NCBI RefSeq assembly: GCF_004331385.1
Contig: NZ_SJON01000004.1
Location: 124,001-188,000, forward strand
Origin: Enterobacter quasihormaechei
GTDB taxonomy: Bacteria; Pseudomonadota; Gammaproteobacteria; Enterobacterales; Enterobacteriaceae
DNA length: 64,000 nt
Reading direction: 5' to 3'
How positions within the stretch are numbered: position 1 is the first letter of the stretch; every line of letters begins with the position of its first letter. Positions 19,493-27,053 of the stretch are shown in pieces. Under the pieces are notes generated by a model. The model was not told the origin of the DNA, made no database searches, and saw only the letters and a program-made list of their open reading frames with translations. The position numbers and the translations under genes were made by a program.

Positions 19493-21430
19493 GTGGAAAA
19501 AGCCAAACGGGTGGTCTGGCGTCTGCTGGCTGCCAGCGTATGCGTAATGGCGGTAAGCCAGGCGGTGCATGCCGATTCACTGGATGAACAACGTAACCGC
19601 TATGCCCAGATTAAACAGGCATGGGACAACAAGCAGATGGATACCGTGCAGGCGCTGATGCCGACGCTGAAGGATTATCCGCTGTATCCGTACCTTGAGT
19701 ATCGCCAGATCACGGACGATCTCATGAATCAACCGACCGTCACCGTGAATAACTTCATTCAGGCGAACCCGACCCTGCCGCCTGCGCGCACCCTGAAATC
19801 CCGGTTCGTGAACGAGCTGGCCCGTCGTGAAGACTGGCGCGGCCTGCTGGCCTTCAGCCCGGATAAACCGGGTGCGACGGAAGCGCAGTGTAATTACTAT
19901 TATGCGAAATGGGCGACCGGTCAGCAGGAGGAAGCCTGGGCCGGGGCGAAAGATCTGTGGTTGACGGGCAAAAGCCAGCCAAACGCCTGTGACCCGCTTT
20001 TCAGCGCCTGGCGCGCCTCGGGCAAGCAGGATCCGCTCGCTTACCTGGAACGTATTCGCCTGGCAATGAAGGCCGGAAACACCCGGCTGGTCAACGTGCT
20101 GGCGGGCCAGATGCCAGCGGATTATCAGACCATTGCGTCTGCCGTTATCGGTCTGGCAAACGATCCCAACACCGTGCTGACGTTTGCGCGTACCACCGGC
20201 GCGACCGATTTTACCCGTCAAATGGCGGCGGTGGCCTTTGCCAGCGTGGCGCGTGACGATGTGGAAAACGCGCGGCTGATGATCCCGCAGCTGGTGCAGG
20301 CTCAGCAGCTTAATGACGATCAAACCCAAGAGCTGCGCGACATTGTGGCGTGGCGACTGATGGGCACGGATGTCACCGACGAACAGGCGCGCTGGCGTGA
20401 CGATGCGGTGATGCGTTCAAACTCCGTTTCGCTGGTGGAGCGCCGCGTGCGCATGGCGCTGGGCACGGGCGACCGCCGCGGCCTCAATACCTGGCTGGCG
20501 CGTCTGCCGATGGATGCCAAAGAGAAAGATGAGTGGCGTTACTGGCAGGCGGACCTGCTGCTGGAGCGTGGCCGTGAAGACGAAGCCAAAGCGATCCTCC
20601 ACTCCCTGATGCAGCAGCGCGGCTTCTACCCGATGGCGGCGGCACAGCGTCTGGGTGAGGAGTACACGCTGAAAATCGACAAAGCGCCCGCCAACGCGAA
20701 CCCGGCGCTGACCCAGGGGCCAGAAATGGCCCGCGTGCGTGAGCTGATGTACTGGAATCTGGATAATACCGCGCGCAGCGAGTGGGCCAATCTGGTGACC
20801 AGCCGTACCGTCGATGAGAAGGCGCAGCTTGCCCGCTACGCGTTTGATAATCGCTGGTGGGATCTGAGCGTACAGGCGACGATCGCCGGCAAGCTGTGGG
20901 ATCATCTTGAGGAGCGTTTCCCGCTGGCGTACAACGATCTCTTTGAGCGCTACACCCGCGACAAAGATATCCCGCAGAGCTACGCAATGGCGATCGCGCG
21001 CCAGGAGAGCGCCTGGAACCCGAAAGTGCGTTCTCCGGTGGGGGCCAGCGGTCTGATGCAGATTATGCCGGGCACCGCGACGCACACGGTGAAGATGTTT
21101 AATATCCCGGGATACAGCAGCCCGTCCCAGCTGCTGGATCCGGATACCAACATCAATATCGGTACCAGCTACTTGCAGTACGTCTATCAGCAGTTCGGTA
21201 ATAACCGCATCTTCGCGTCAGCGGCGTACAACGCAGGGCCTGGGCGCGTGCGGACGTGGCTCGGCAACAGCGCAGGGCGACTCGACGCCGTGGCGTTCGT
21301 TGAAAGCATTCCGTTCTCGGAAACGCGCGGATACGTGAAGAACGTGCTGGCGTATGACGCCTACTATCGGCACTTCATGGGGGAGAAAGATGCCCTGATG
21401 AGCGATGCCGAGTGGCAGAGACGTTACTGA
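19493..21430 (+). CDS. slt: Soluble lytic murein transglycosylase
   Basis: Slt70 cleaves peptidoglycan between N-acetylmuramic acid and N-acetylglucosamine in the periplasm, releasing 1,6-anhydro products. The 645-residue precursor has a signal peptide (cleavage after VHA27). A long alpha-helical doughnut domain follows, then a C-terminal lysozyme-like domain with the catalytic Glu505 in ARQESAWNP (E478 of the mature protein) and [10 protein letters not shown]. It starts with GTG at 19493 after GAGGAAGAG. The divergent ettA gene lies upstream. The trpR promoter begins inside the last codons of slt. Confidence 0.97.
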   Translation: MEKAKRVVWRLLAASVCVMAVSQAVHADSLDEQRNRYAQIKQAWDNKQMDTVQALMPTLKDYPLYPYLEYRQITDDLMNQPTVTVNNFIQANPTLPPARTLKSRFVNELARREDWRGLLAFSPDKPGATEAQCNYYYAKWATGQQEEAWAGAKDLWLTGKSQPNACDPLFSAWRASGKQDPLAYLERIRLAMKAGNTRLVNVLAGQMPADYQTIASAVIGLANDPNTVLTFARTTGATDFTRQMAAVAFASVARDDVENARLMIPQLVQAQQLNDDQTQELRDIVAWRLMGTDVTDEQARWRDDAVMRSNSVSLVERRVRMALGTGDRRGLNTWLARLPMDAKEKDEWRYWQADLLLERGREDEAKAILHSLMQQRGFYPMAAAQRLGEEYTLKIDKAPANANPALTQGPEMARVRELMYWNLDNTARSEWANLVTSRTVDEKAQLARYAFDNRWWDLSVQATIAGKLWDHLEERFPLAYNDLFERYTRDKDIPQSYAMAIARQESAWNPKVRSPVGASGLMQIMPGTATHTVKMFNIPGYSSPSQLLDPDTNINIGTSYLQYVYQQFGNNRIFASAAYNAGPGRVRTWLGNSAGRLDAVAFVESIPFSETRGYVKNVLAYDAYYRHFMGEKDALMSDAEWQRRY

Positions 21431-21471
21431 TCGGCGTGGGTTGTGTTATGCTGTACTCGTTAATGAGTACA
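21424..21471 (+). promoter_or_regulatory. trpR promoter and Trp repressor operator
   Basis: A -35 TTACTG (21424-21429, within the end of slt), a 17-base spacer and -10 TATGCT (21447-21452) form the promoter. TGTACTCGTTAATGAGTACA (21452-21471) is a nearly perfect palindrome matching the trp operator, so trpR is probably autoregulated as in E. coli. Confidence 0.85.
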
Positions 21472-21485
21472 AGAGGCAGCATAAC

Positions 21486-21815
21486 ATGACCCAGCATTCC
21501 CCGTATTCCTCGGCCATGGCCGAACAGCGTCATCAGGAGTGGCTTCGTTTTGTGGAGCTGCTTCGACAGTCTTACGAGCAGGATTTGCACCTACCCCTCA
21601 TGCAGCTGATGCTTACGCCGGACGAGCGTGAGGCGCTGGGCACGCGCGTGCGGATTATTGAAGAGCTATTACGCGGTGAGATGAGCCAGCGCGAGCTGAA
21701 AAACGAGCTGGGCGCGGGCATCGCGACCATCACCCGTGGATCGAACAGCCTGAAGTCGGCGCCGGTTGAGCTGCGCCAGTGGCTGGAAGCGGTATTGCTG
21801 AAAAACGCCGGATGA
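21486..21815 (+). CDS. trpR: Trp operon repressor
   Basis: TrpR binds tryptophan and represses trp, aroH, mtr and its own gene. The 109-residue all-helical protein contains the DNA-reading helix-turn-helix [20 protein letters not shown] (about 68-87). The ATG at 21486 lies after AAGAGGCAGC. The operator overlaps the promoter just upstream. The C-terminus ends LLKNAG, unlike LLKSD in E. coli, because a REP element supplies the final codons and the stop. Confidence 0.96.
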   Translation: MTQHSPYSSAMAEQRHQEWLRFVELLRQSYEQDLHLPLMQLMLTPDEREALGTRVRIIEELLRGEMSQRELKNELGAGIATITRGSNSLKSAPVELRQWLEAVLLKNAG

Positions 21816-21838
21816 CGGCTTCGCCTTATCCGGCCTAC
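21806..21838. repeat. REP unit overlapping the 3' end of trpR
   Basis: CGCCGGATGACGGC...TTATCCGGCCTAC is a single REP unit. Its first bases encode Ala-Gly-stop of TrpR. It lies between convergent trpR and yjjX. Confidence 0.85.
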
Positions 21839-21842
21839 AAAC

Positions 21843-22358
21843 TTAACGATAAATCGCGTTATGAAACGGGCTCAGCGCCAGGATCACCGCCTGGTGATAA
21901 ACGCTCGAACGGGTGAGCTTGCCGGCGGTAAAGACGCCAATCGCCCCTTCTTTACGCCCAATTTCATCAATGCCGGTGTACTGTGACATCACCGGCCCGA
22001 GCGCTTCACCTGCGCGGACTTTTTCCAGAATGACCTCCGGCAGCGGCAGGGTGGCTGAGCGCGCTTCGCCGCGCTGCTCGCGGCTTTCGATGACAACCCA
22101 GCTAAAGGTTGCCCCTTCGTCGATGCCCGCTTCAATCGCGACCCAGAAGTCAGCGTCGGGTGCGGCGGCTTTTGCATTCGCCACGCGATTTCGTGCGCCA
22201 GCGCGCGTTTCCTCGCTGCCAAACGGCTGTTCCGGCACGCCACTCTCGACGCCGACGGCGTCCATATGGCAGGATCCTTCGCCGAAGATCTCTTCAAATG
22301 CCCTTAGAATTGCCTGAATTTTGGCAGGATTGGTGGTAGCAGAGACAACATGGTGCAT
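21843..22358 (-). CDS. yjjX: Inosine/xanthosine triphosphatase
   Basis: YjjX hydrolyses non-canonical nucleotides (ITP, XTP) and so keeps them out of nucleic acids. The 171-residue protein has the Maf/HAM1-like substrate loop [12 protein letters not shown] at the N-terminus, then [16 protein letters not shown] and [10 protein letters not shown], as in the E. coli enzyme. The start is ATG at 22358, followed by CAC-CAT-GTT. It is divergent from gpmB, with only 47 bases between the starts. Confidence 0.94.
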   Translation of the reverse strand: MHHVVSATTNPAKIQAILRAFEEIFGEGSCHMDAVGVESGVPEQPFGSEETRAGARNRVANAKAAAPDADFWVAIEAGIDEGATFSWVVIESREQRGEARSATLPLPEVILEKVRAGEALGPVMSQYTGIDEIGRKEGAIGVFTAGKLTRSSVYHQAVILALSPFHNAIYR

Positions 22359-22405
22359 AATTAAGCTCGATTAAAAAATTCATCGCAGTATAACGGAAAA
22401 AAAGC

Positions 22406-23053
22406 ATGTTACAGGTATACCTTGTTCGCCACGGTGAAACGCAGTGGAACGCCGAGCGACGTATTCAAGGGCAGTCAGACAGTCCTCTCACCGACAAGGG
22501 TGTGCAACAAGCGTGGCAGGTGGCGGAGCGCGCCAGAACGCTGGGCATCACTCACGTTATCTCCAGTGATTTAGGCCGCACGCAGCAGACGGCACGCATT
22601 ATCGCCGATGCCTGTGGCTGTGACGTCACCCTCGAACCGCGCCTGCGCGAGCTGGATATGGGCGTGCTGGAAAAACGTCCTATCGATACGCTGACGGAAA
22701 CCGAAGAAGGCTGGCGTCGCATGCTGGTGAACGGTACCGAAGATGGTCGCATCCCGGAGGGGGAATCCATGCAGGAGCTGAGCGTGCGTATGCATGCCGC
22801 GCTGGCCGAGTGCCTGAAGCTTCCGGCAGGTAGCCGTCCGCTGCTGGTGAGCCACGGTATCGCGCTGGGTTGCCTGGTGAGCACCATTCTGGGTCTGCCG
22901 GCTTACGCCGAGCGCCGTTTACGTCTGCGCAACTGTTCCATTTCCCGTATCGACTATCAGGAAAGCGCCTGGCTGGCATCGGGGTGGGTAGTTGAAACGG
23001 CAGGGGACATTTCGCATCTTGATGCCCCTGCACTGGACGAATTACAGCGTTAA
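22406..23053 (+). CDS. gpmB: Histidine phosphatase family protein GpmB
   Basis: This 215-residue protein of the phosphoglycerate mutase/histidine phosphatase family has the phosphohistidine motif LVRHGET (His9), the second catalytic His in LLVSHGIALG (about 150), and the intervening RRIQGQSDSPLT and ELDMGVLE segments. It is called phosphoglycerate mutase 2 by homology, but mutase activity of the E. coli protein is doubtful and a phosphatase role is as likely. It overlaps the convergent rob gene by four bases. Confidence 0.93.
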   Translation: MLQVYLVRHGETQWNAERRIQGQSDSPLTDKGVQQAWQVAERARTLGITHVISSDLGRTQQTARIIADACGCDVTLEPRLRELDMGVLEKRPIDTLTETEEGWRRMLVNGTEDGRIPEGESMQELSVRMHAALAECLKLPAGSRPLLVSHGIALGCLVSTILGLPAYAERRLRLRNCSISRIDYQESAWLASGWVVETAGDISHLDAPALDELQR

Positions 23054-23919
23054 CGACGTACCGGAATCAGGAATTCCATACGCAGATTGATAGGGCCTTC
23101 TTCCGGTTTAGCATCCTGTGCCGGATAGTAGCGCTCAATGTCCTGACCTTTACGGCGATTCAGATTCAGCATCGGCATGCAGGTCCCGTAAACGGTCAGG
23201 ATGAACTCCTGAACGCCCGTTCCTAACCCTTCGTATGAGAACATTACATATTCGCCGCCTTCCAGCACGACAGGCTGCGAGCCATGAATGTACCCGTTCG
23301 CCATGTCAGGCGTGAGCGCCGTGGTATAAAACACCTCCTGCTCGTCGTCTTTTTCCTGGCTTGGATGCGTTTCGTTCAGGCCATACAGAATCGGCGGGAT
23401 CGCCGGCGCGTGGCTTAAAAATTCGCGCCAGAACTGAACGCGCATCTGATGGCGGAACTCGGAGATCTGCTCCAGGGAACAGGAGTAGCTCTGGGTGGTG
23501 CCGACCAGGTGCGTTTCCGGCAGGGTGATGATTTCATATTTTGGCATCGCAAATTCGCCCAGACGCAGCGGCGGACGCATACCAAAGGAGCTCCAGTCAG
23601 GCGAGCGGCGATAAAGCGCAGGCGTTAACGAGAACTGTTTCTTAAAGGCGCGGGTAAAGGTTTGCTGTGAATCGAAGCGATATTGCAGGGCAATATCGAG
23701 GATGGGTCGCGCGGTCAGGCGCAACGCAACAGCAGACTTTGATAACCGACGTGCACGAATATAGGCACCGATAGCATGACCGGTGACATCCTTGAACATC
23801 CTTTGCAGATGCCACTTGGAATAGCCTGCTTTTGCCGCCACATTATCCAGTGACAATGGCTGGTCGAGATGACCTTCCAGCCAGGTGAGCAGGTCGCGAA
23901 TAATTCCAGCCTGATCCAT
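23050..23919 (-). CDS. rob: Right origin-binding protein Rob (AraC/XylS family)
   Basis: Rob activates the mar/sox/rob regulon (efflux pump, outer-membrane and superoxide-resistance genes). The 289-residue protein has an N-terminal AraC-type double helix-turn-helix (about 9-107, with LDNVAAKAGYSKWHLQRMFK) and a C-terminal GyrI-like ligand domain from about 125 (KYEIITLPETHLVGTT). That layout distinguishes Rob from MarA and SoxS, which lack the second domain. It is divergent from creA, with about 215 AT-rich bases between. Confidence 0.97.
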   Translation of the reverse strand: MDQAGIIRDLLTWLEGHLDQPLSLDNVAAKAGYSKWHLQRMFKDVTGHAIGAYIRARRLSKSAVALRLTARPILDIALQYRFDSQQTFTRAFKKQFSLTPALYRRSPDWSSFGMRPPLRLGEFAMPKYEIITLPETHLVGTTQSYSCSLEQISEFRHQMRVQFWREFLSHAPAIPPILYGLNETHPSQEKDDEQEVFYTTALTPDMANGYIHGSQPVVLEGGEYVMFSYEGLGTGVQEFILTVYGTCMPMLNLNRRKGQDIERYYPAQDAKPEEGPINLRMEFLIPVRR

Positions 23920-24134
23920 ATACTATCCTCATCCTTAAAACTGCCGCAGGTGCCTGTTTACAGGTTAGCGGATAATAGCATTTTTTGACGTTTTAGCATT
24001 CAGTGTTTTTTTTGCGCATAAATGCTTTTTGTAGGGGTTTATGTGCGGATATATTCTAATCCTGTGATCTTGCTACATTTTTAGCTAACGTGTTGAATAA
24101 TCGCTCAGAGTAATTTTTTATGAATGGTAACAAT

Positions 24135-24605
24135 ATGAAATACAAGGCTTTACTCTTTACGGCGTTGGTACTCATGGCGGGAAGCGCAGCGCAGGCTGAA
24201 CAGGTGGGCTCTGTGGATACCGTGTTCAAAATGTTTGGGCCGGACCATAAAATTGTGGTGGAGGCCTTTGACGATCCGGATGTTAAAAACGTCACCTGCT
24301 ACGTCAGCCGGGCAAAGACGGGCGGGATTAAAGGCGGGCTGGGGCTGGCTGAGGATACGTCTGACGCGGCCATTTCCTGCCAGCAGGTCGGCCCGGTTGA
24401 ATTGAGCGACAAAATCAAAAACGGCAAAGCGCAGGGCGACGTCGTATTCCAGAAACGGACCTCGCTGGTATTCAAAAAGCTACAGGTGGTGCGTTTCTAC
24501 GATGCGAAACGCAACACGTTAGCTTATCTGGCTTATTCCGACAAAGTCGTGGAAGGTTCACCGAAAAATGCGATCAGCGCGGTGCCCATTATGCCGTGGC
24601 ATTGA
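24135..24605 (+). CDS. creA: Periplasmic protein CreA
   Basis: CreA is a small exported protein of unknown function. The chosen 156-residue form has a signal peptide ([16 protein letters not shown], likely cleavage after AQA) and the highly conserved core [21 protein letters not shown] and [20 protein letters not shown], including two cysteines that could form a disulphide. An in-frame ATG at 24120 would add five residues; the start at 24135 is preferred because the family begins MKYK. In E. coli creA is followed by creB, creC and creD; here a terminator and arcA come next. Confidence 0.93.
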   Translation: MKYKALLFTALVLMAGSAAQAEQVGSVDTVFKMFGPDHKIVVEAFDDPDVKNVTCYVSRAKTGGIKGGLGLAEDTSDAAISCQQVGPVELSDKIKNGKAQGDVVFQKRTSLVFKKLQVVRFYDAKRNTLAYLAYSDKVVEGSPKNAISAVPIMPWH

Positions 24606-24606
24606 T

Positions 24607-24636
24607 AAAAAAAACGGCGCAAATGCGCCGTTTTTT
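24607..24636. terminator. Bidirectional terminator between creA and arcA
   Basis: ACGGCGC (24614-24620) pairs with GCGCCGT (24625-24631) around AAAT, flanked by a run of A on the left and T on the right. It can therefore end both creA (plus) and arcA (minus). Confidence 0.9.
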
Positions 24637-24654
24637 ACTGCGTGACGTGACGGA

Positions 24655-25371
24655 TTATTCCTGTAGGTCACCGCAGAAACGATAGCCTTCACCATGGATG
24701 GTGGCGATGATTTCCGGTGTATCAGGCGTAGATTCGAAATGTTTACGAATACGACGGATGGTAACGTCAACGGTACGATCGTGTGGCTTCAACTCACGAC
24801 CGGTCATTTTCTTCAGCAGTTCTGCACGGGACTGGATCTTGCCCGGGTTTTCGCAGAAGTGCAGCATCGCGCGGAATTCACTGCGCGGCAGTTTATACTG
24901 CTCACCGTTCGGGCTAATCAGCGAACGGCTATTGATATCAAGTTCCCAGCCGTTGAATTTGTAGCTGTCGACGCTACGACGCTCTTCACTGACCGTACCC
25001 AAATTCATGGTGCGGGACAGCAGGTTGCGTGCACGAATGGTTAACTCGCGTGGGTTAAACGGCTTGGTGATGTAGTCGTCCGCGCCGATTTCCAGACCAA
25101 GAATTTTATCAACCTCGTTGTCACGGCCTGTCAGGAACATCAACGCGACGTTCGCCTGTTCACGCAGTTCGCGCGCCAGAAGAAGGCCGTTTTTGCCCGG
25201 CAGGTTGATATCCATAATCACCAGGTTGATATCATTTTCAGAAAGGATCTGATGCATCTCTGCGCCATCGGTCGCTTCAAAGACATCGTAGCCTTCTGCT
25301 TCGAAAATGCTCTTTAACGTGTTGCGTGTTACCAACTCGTCTTCAACGATAAGAATGTGCGGGGTCTGCAT
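24655..25371 (-). CDS. arcA: Aerobic respiration control response regulator ArcA
   Basis: ArcA is the response regulator of the ArcBA system and represses aerobic metabolism when phosphorylated under low oxygen. The 238-residue protein has a receiver domain with acidic pocket E10/D11, phospho-acceptor D54 (VIMDINLPG) and K103-type switch lysine (TKPFNPRE), then an OmpR-type winged helix (about 135-234). The sequence is essentially that of E. coli. Upstream is a long AT-rich leader that carries an FNR-like site and, on the opposite strand, the small ORF yjjY. Confidence 0.98.
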   Translation of the reverse strand: MQTPHILIVEDELVTRNTLKSIFEAEGYDVFEATDGAEMHQILSENDINLVIMDINLPGKNGLLLARELREQANVALMFLTGRDNEVDKILGLEIGADDYITKPFNPRELTIRARNLLSRTMNLGTVSEERRSVDSYKFNGWELDINSRSLISPNGEQYKLPRSEFRAMLHFCENPGKIQSRAELLKKMTGRELKPHDRTVDVTIRRIRKHFESTPDTPEIIATIHGEGYRFCGDLQE

Positions 25372-25466
25372 GTTTGCTACCTAAATTGCCAACTAAATCG
25401 AAACAGGAAGTACAAAAGTCCCTGACCTGCCTGATGCATGTCGCAAATTAACATGATCGGCCTAAC

Positions 25467-25607
25467 GTGACTAAAGTACGTAATTGCGTTCTTGATGCAC
25501 TTTCCATCAACGTCAACAACATCATTAGCTTGGTCGTGGGTACTTTCCCTCTGGACCCGACAGTGTCAAAAACGGCTGTCATCCTAACCATTTTAACAGC
25601 AACATAA
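25467..25607 (+). CDS. yjjY: Small conserved ORF YjjY
   Basis: A 46-codon frame starts with GTG at 25467 and encodes TKVRNCVLDALSIN, then VNNIISLVVGTFPLDPTVSK and a hydrophobic end AVILTILTAT. It matches E. coli YjjY, as I remember it, at nearly every residue. It runs antisense to the probable 5' leader of arcA. No good ribosome site precedes it and its function is unknown. Conservation could come from arcA leader or promoter constraints rather than from a peptide, so coding status is uncertain. Confidence 0.55.
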   Translation: MTKVRNCVLDALSINVNNIISLVVGTFPLDPTVSKTAVILTILTAT

Positions 25608-26006
25608 CAGGCTAAGTGACACCGGACACCCAATAAAACTACGCTTCGTTGACATATATCAAGTTCAATTGTAGCACGTTAACAGTTTGATGAAATCATC
25701 GTAGCTGAATGCTAGCCTTTGTCACAATTTTTCAATAAACCAACTAGTTGCGGACATTGATTGATAAACGATACGAATCCAATCAGAAAAGAGTATTCAT
25801 ATAGTCATTATCATTACAAAACATAAGGATAATAGACTTCTGTTAACATTCTAACTGATTGTTCAATCACAAAATAGTTTAGCTTTTTTTAATTGTTATG
25901 AAACGCTATTTCGGTGATTTGTGTTGCAAAATTGTAAATTCGTGCCGCGTAATATGTTGAAGTGAATCACATTTTTACCTGCTAACTGATTAAAAAGAGA
26001 GCATAA
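25608..26006. other. AT-rich arcA/lasT control region
   Basis: This 399-base stretch holds no gene I can support. It is AT-rich and lies between the divergent arcA and lasT genes, so it should hold the distal arcA promoters and the lasT promoter. An FNR-like palindrome lies near its left end. I see no hairpin terminator or repeat in it. Confidence 0.6.
25649..25662. promoter_or_regulatory. FNR-like site upstream of arcA
   Basis: TTGACATATATCAA matches the FNR consensus TTGAT-N4-ATCAA at nine of ten defined positions. FNR activation of arcA is known in E. coli, which makes the site plausible. It is 278 bases from the arcA start. Confidence 0.6.
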
Positions 26007-26693
26007 ATGCATCTGTCGATTGTGCTGGTGGCACCAGCAAGAGCTGAAAATATTGGCGCTGCGGCGCGTGCCATGAAGACCATGGGTTTTACCGATTTGC
26101 GTATTGTAGACAGCACGGCGCATCTGGAGCCTGCCGCACGATGGGTGGCGCACGGTTCGGGTGATATTCTCGATAATATAACCACTTACGCGACGCTCGC
26201 TGACGCCCTGCACGATATTTCCTTTACCGTCGCGACCACCGCGCGCAGCCGGGCGAAGTTTCACTATTACGCCACGCCAGCTGAACTGGTGCCCATGCTG
26301 GAAGAAAAAAGCCAGTGGCTGGAGAAAGCGGCGCTGGTGTTTGGGCGCGAAGATTCGGGGCTGACGAATGAAGAGCTGGAGCTGGCTGACGTGCTGACGG
26401 GCGCGCCGATGGTGGCGGATTATCCGTCACTTAATCTGGGCCAGGCGGTGATGGTTTACTGCTATCAATTAGCATCCTTAATACAAATTTCTCAGCCACC
26501 GGTGACAGCAACGGATGAAAATCAGCTGGCGGCCCTGCGCGTTCGCGCTGACAAACTGCTTATGCAACTGGGCGTGGCTGACGATCGGAAAATGGTGGAC
26601 TGGTTGCAGCAGCGCCTGGGGCGTCTGGAACAGCGCGACACGGCAATGCTGCACCGATTGCTCCATGATATTGAAAAAAAATTAGCCGAGTAA
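26007..26693 (+). CDS. yjtD: TrmJ-like RNA methyltransferase YjtD (LasT)
   Basis: This 228-residue protein belongs to the SPOUT (TrmH/TrmJ) family of knotted RNA methyltransferases. The N-terminal NIGAAARAMKTMGF and central ALVFGREDSGLTNEEL, then PSLNLGQAVMVYCYQL, are the three family motifs that form the S-adenosylmethionine knot. It is paralogous to TrmJ, the tRNA ribose-32 methylase, but its own RNA target is not established. The start at 26007 follows AAAGAGAG. It is the last gene before the thr operon and reads in the same direction. Confidence 0.92.
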   Translation: MHLSIVLVAPARAENIGAAARAMKTMGFTDLRIVDSTAHLEPAARWVAHGSGDILDNITTYATLADALHDISFTVATTARSRAKFHYYATPAELVPMLEEKSQWLEKAALVFGREDSGLTNEELELADVLTGAPMVADYPSLNLGQAVMVYCYQLASLIQISQPPVTATDENQLAALRVRADKLLMQLGVADDRKMVDWLQQRLGRLEQRDTAMLHRLLHDIEKKLAE

Positions 26694-26826
26694 AATGCTG
26701 TAATAAGTTTTTAATATGGCCGATGTTGCTGATAACTGGGGTTGCATATGGGGTATTCGGATGAAAATAAATCTGCTCGCAGCGGGACGTGAGAATGTCC
26801 CGAATTGTGATCAAAGTAAAAATTCA

Positions 26827-26855
26827 TTGACTTAAGGTGCCCGATCCTTTAACCC
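26827..26855 (+). promoter_or_regulatory. thr operon promoter
   Basis: The -35 TTGACT (26827-26832) is followed at 16-17 bases by TTAACC, matching the E. coli thr promoter layout, which also begins TTGACTTA. A conserved leader (CACAGACAGATAA...AGAGTACACAACATCC) leads to thrL. Confidence 0.7.
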
Positions 26856-26904
26856 TAAAAGAATAGAGCACAGACAGATAATAATGACAGAGTACACAAC
26901 ATCC

Positions 26905-26973
26905 ATGAAACGCATCAGCATCACCACCATTACTACAACCACCATCATTACCACAGGTAACGATGCGGGCTGA
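26905..26973 (+). CDS. thrL: thr operon leader peptide
   Basis: This 22-codon ORF begins MKRISITTITT and contains eight threonine and five isoleucine codons before the end TTGNDAG. Ribosome stalling here when charged tRNA-Thr or tRNA-Ile is scarce prevents the following terminator from forming, switching on thrABC. The E. coli leader has 21 codons; this one is one codon longer with a slightly different Thr/Ile order. Confidence 0.95.
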   Translation: MKRISITTITTTTIITTGNDAG

Positions 26974-26991
26974 CGCGTACAGGAAAAACAG

Positions 26992-27028
26992 AAAAAAGCC
27001 CGCACCTGAACAGTGCGGGCTTTTTTTT
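26992..27028 (+). terminator. thr attenuator (rho-independent terminator)
   Basis: GCCCGCAC (26998-27005) pairs with GTGCGGGC (27013-27020) around a seven-base loop, followed by eight T residues. It lies between thrL and thrA and is the attenuator of the operon. Confidence 0.95.
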
Positions 27029-27053
27029 CGGCTAAAGGAAATGAGGTAGAACC

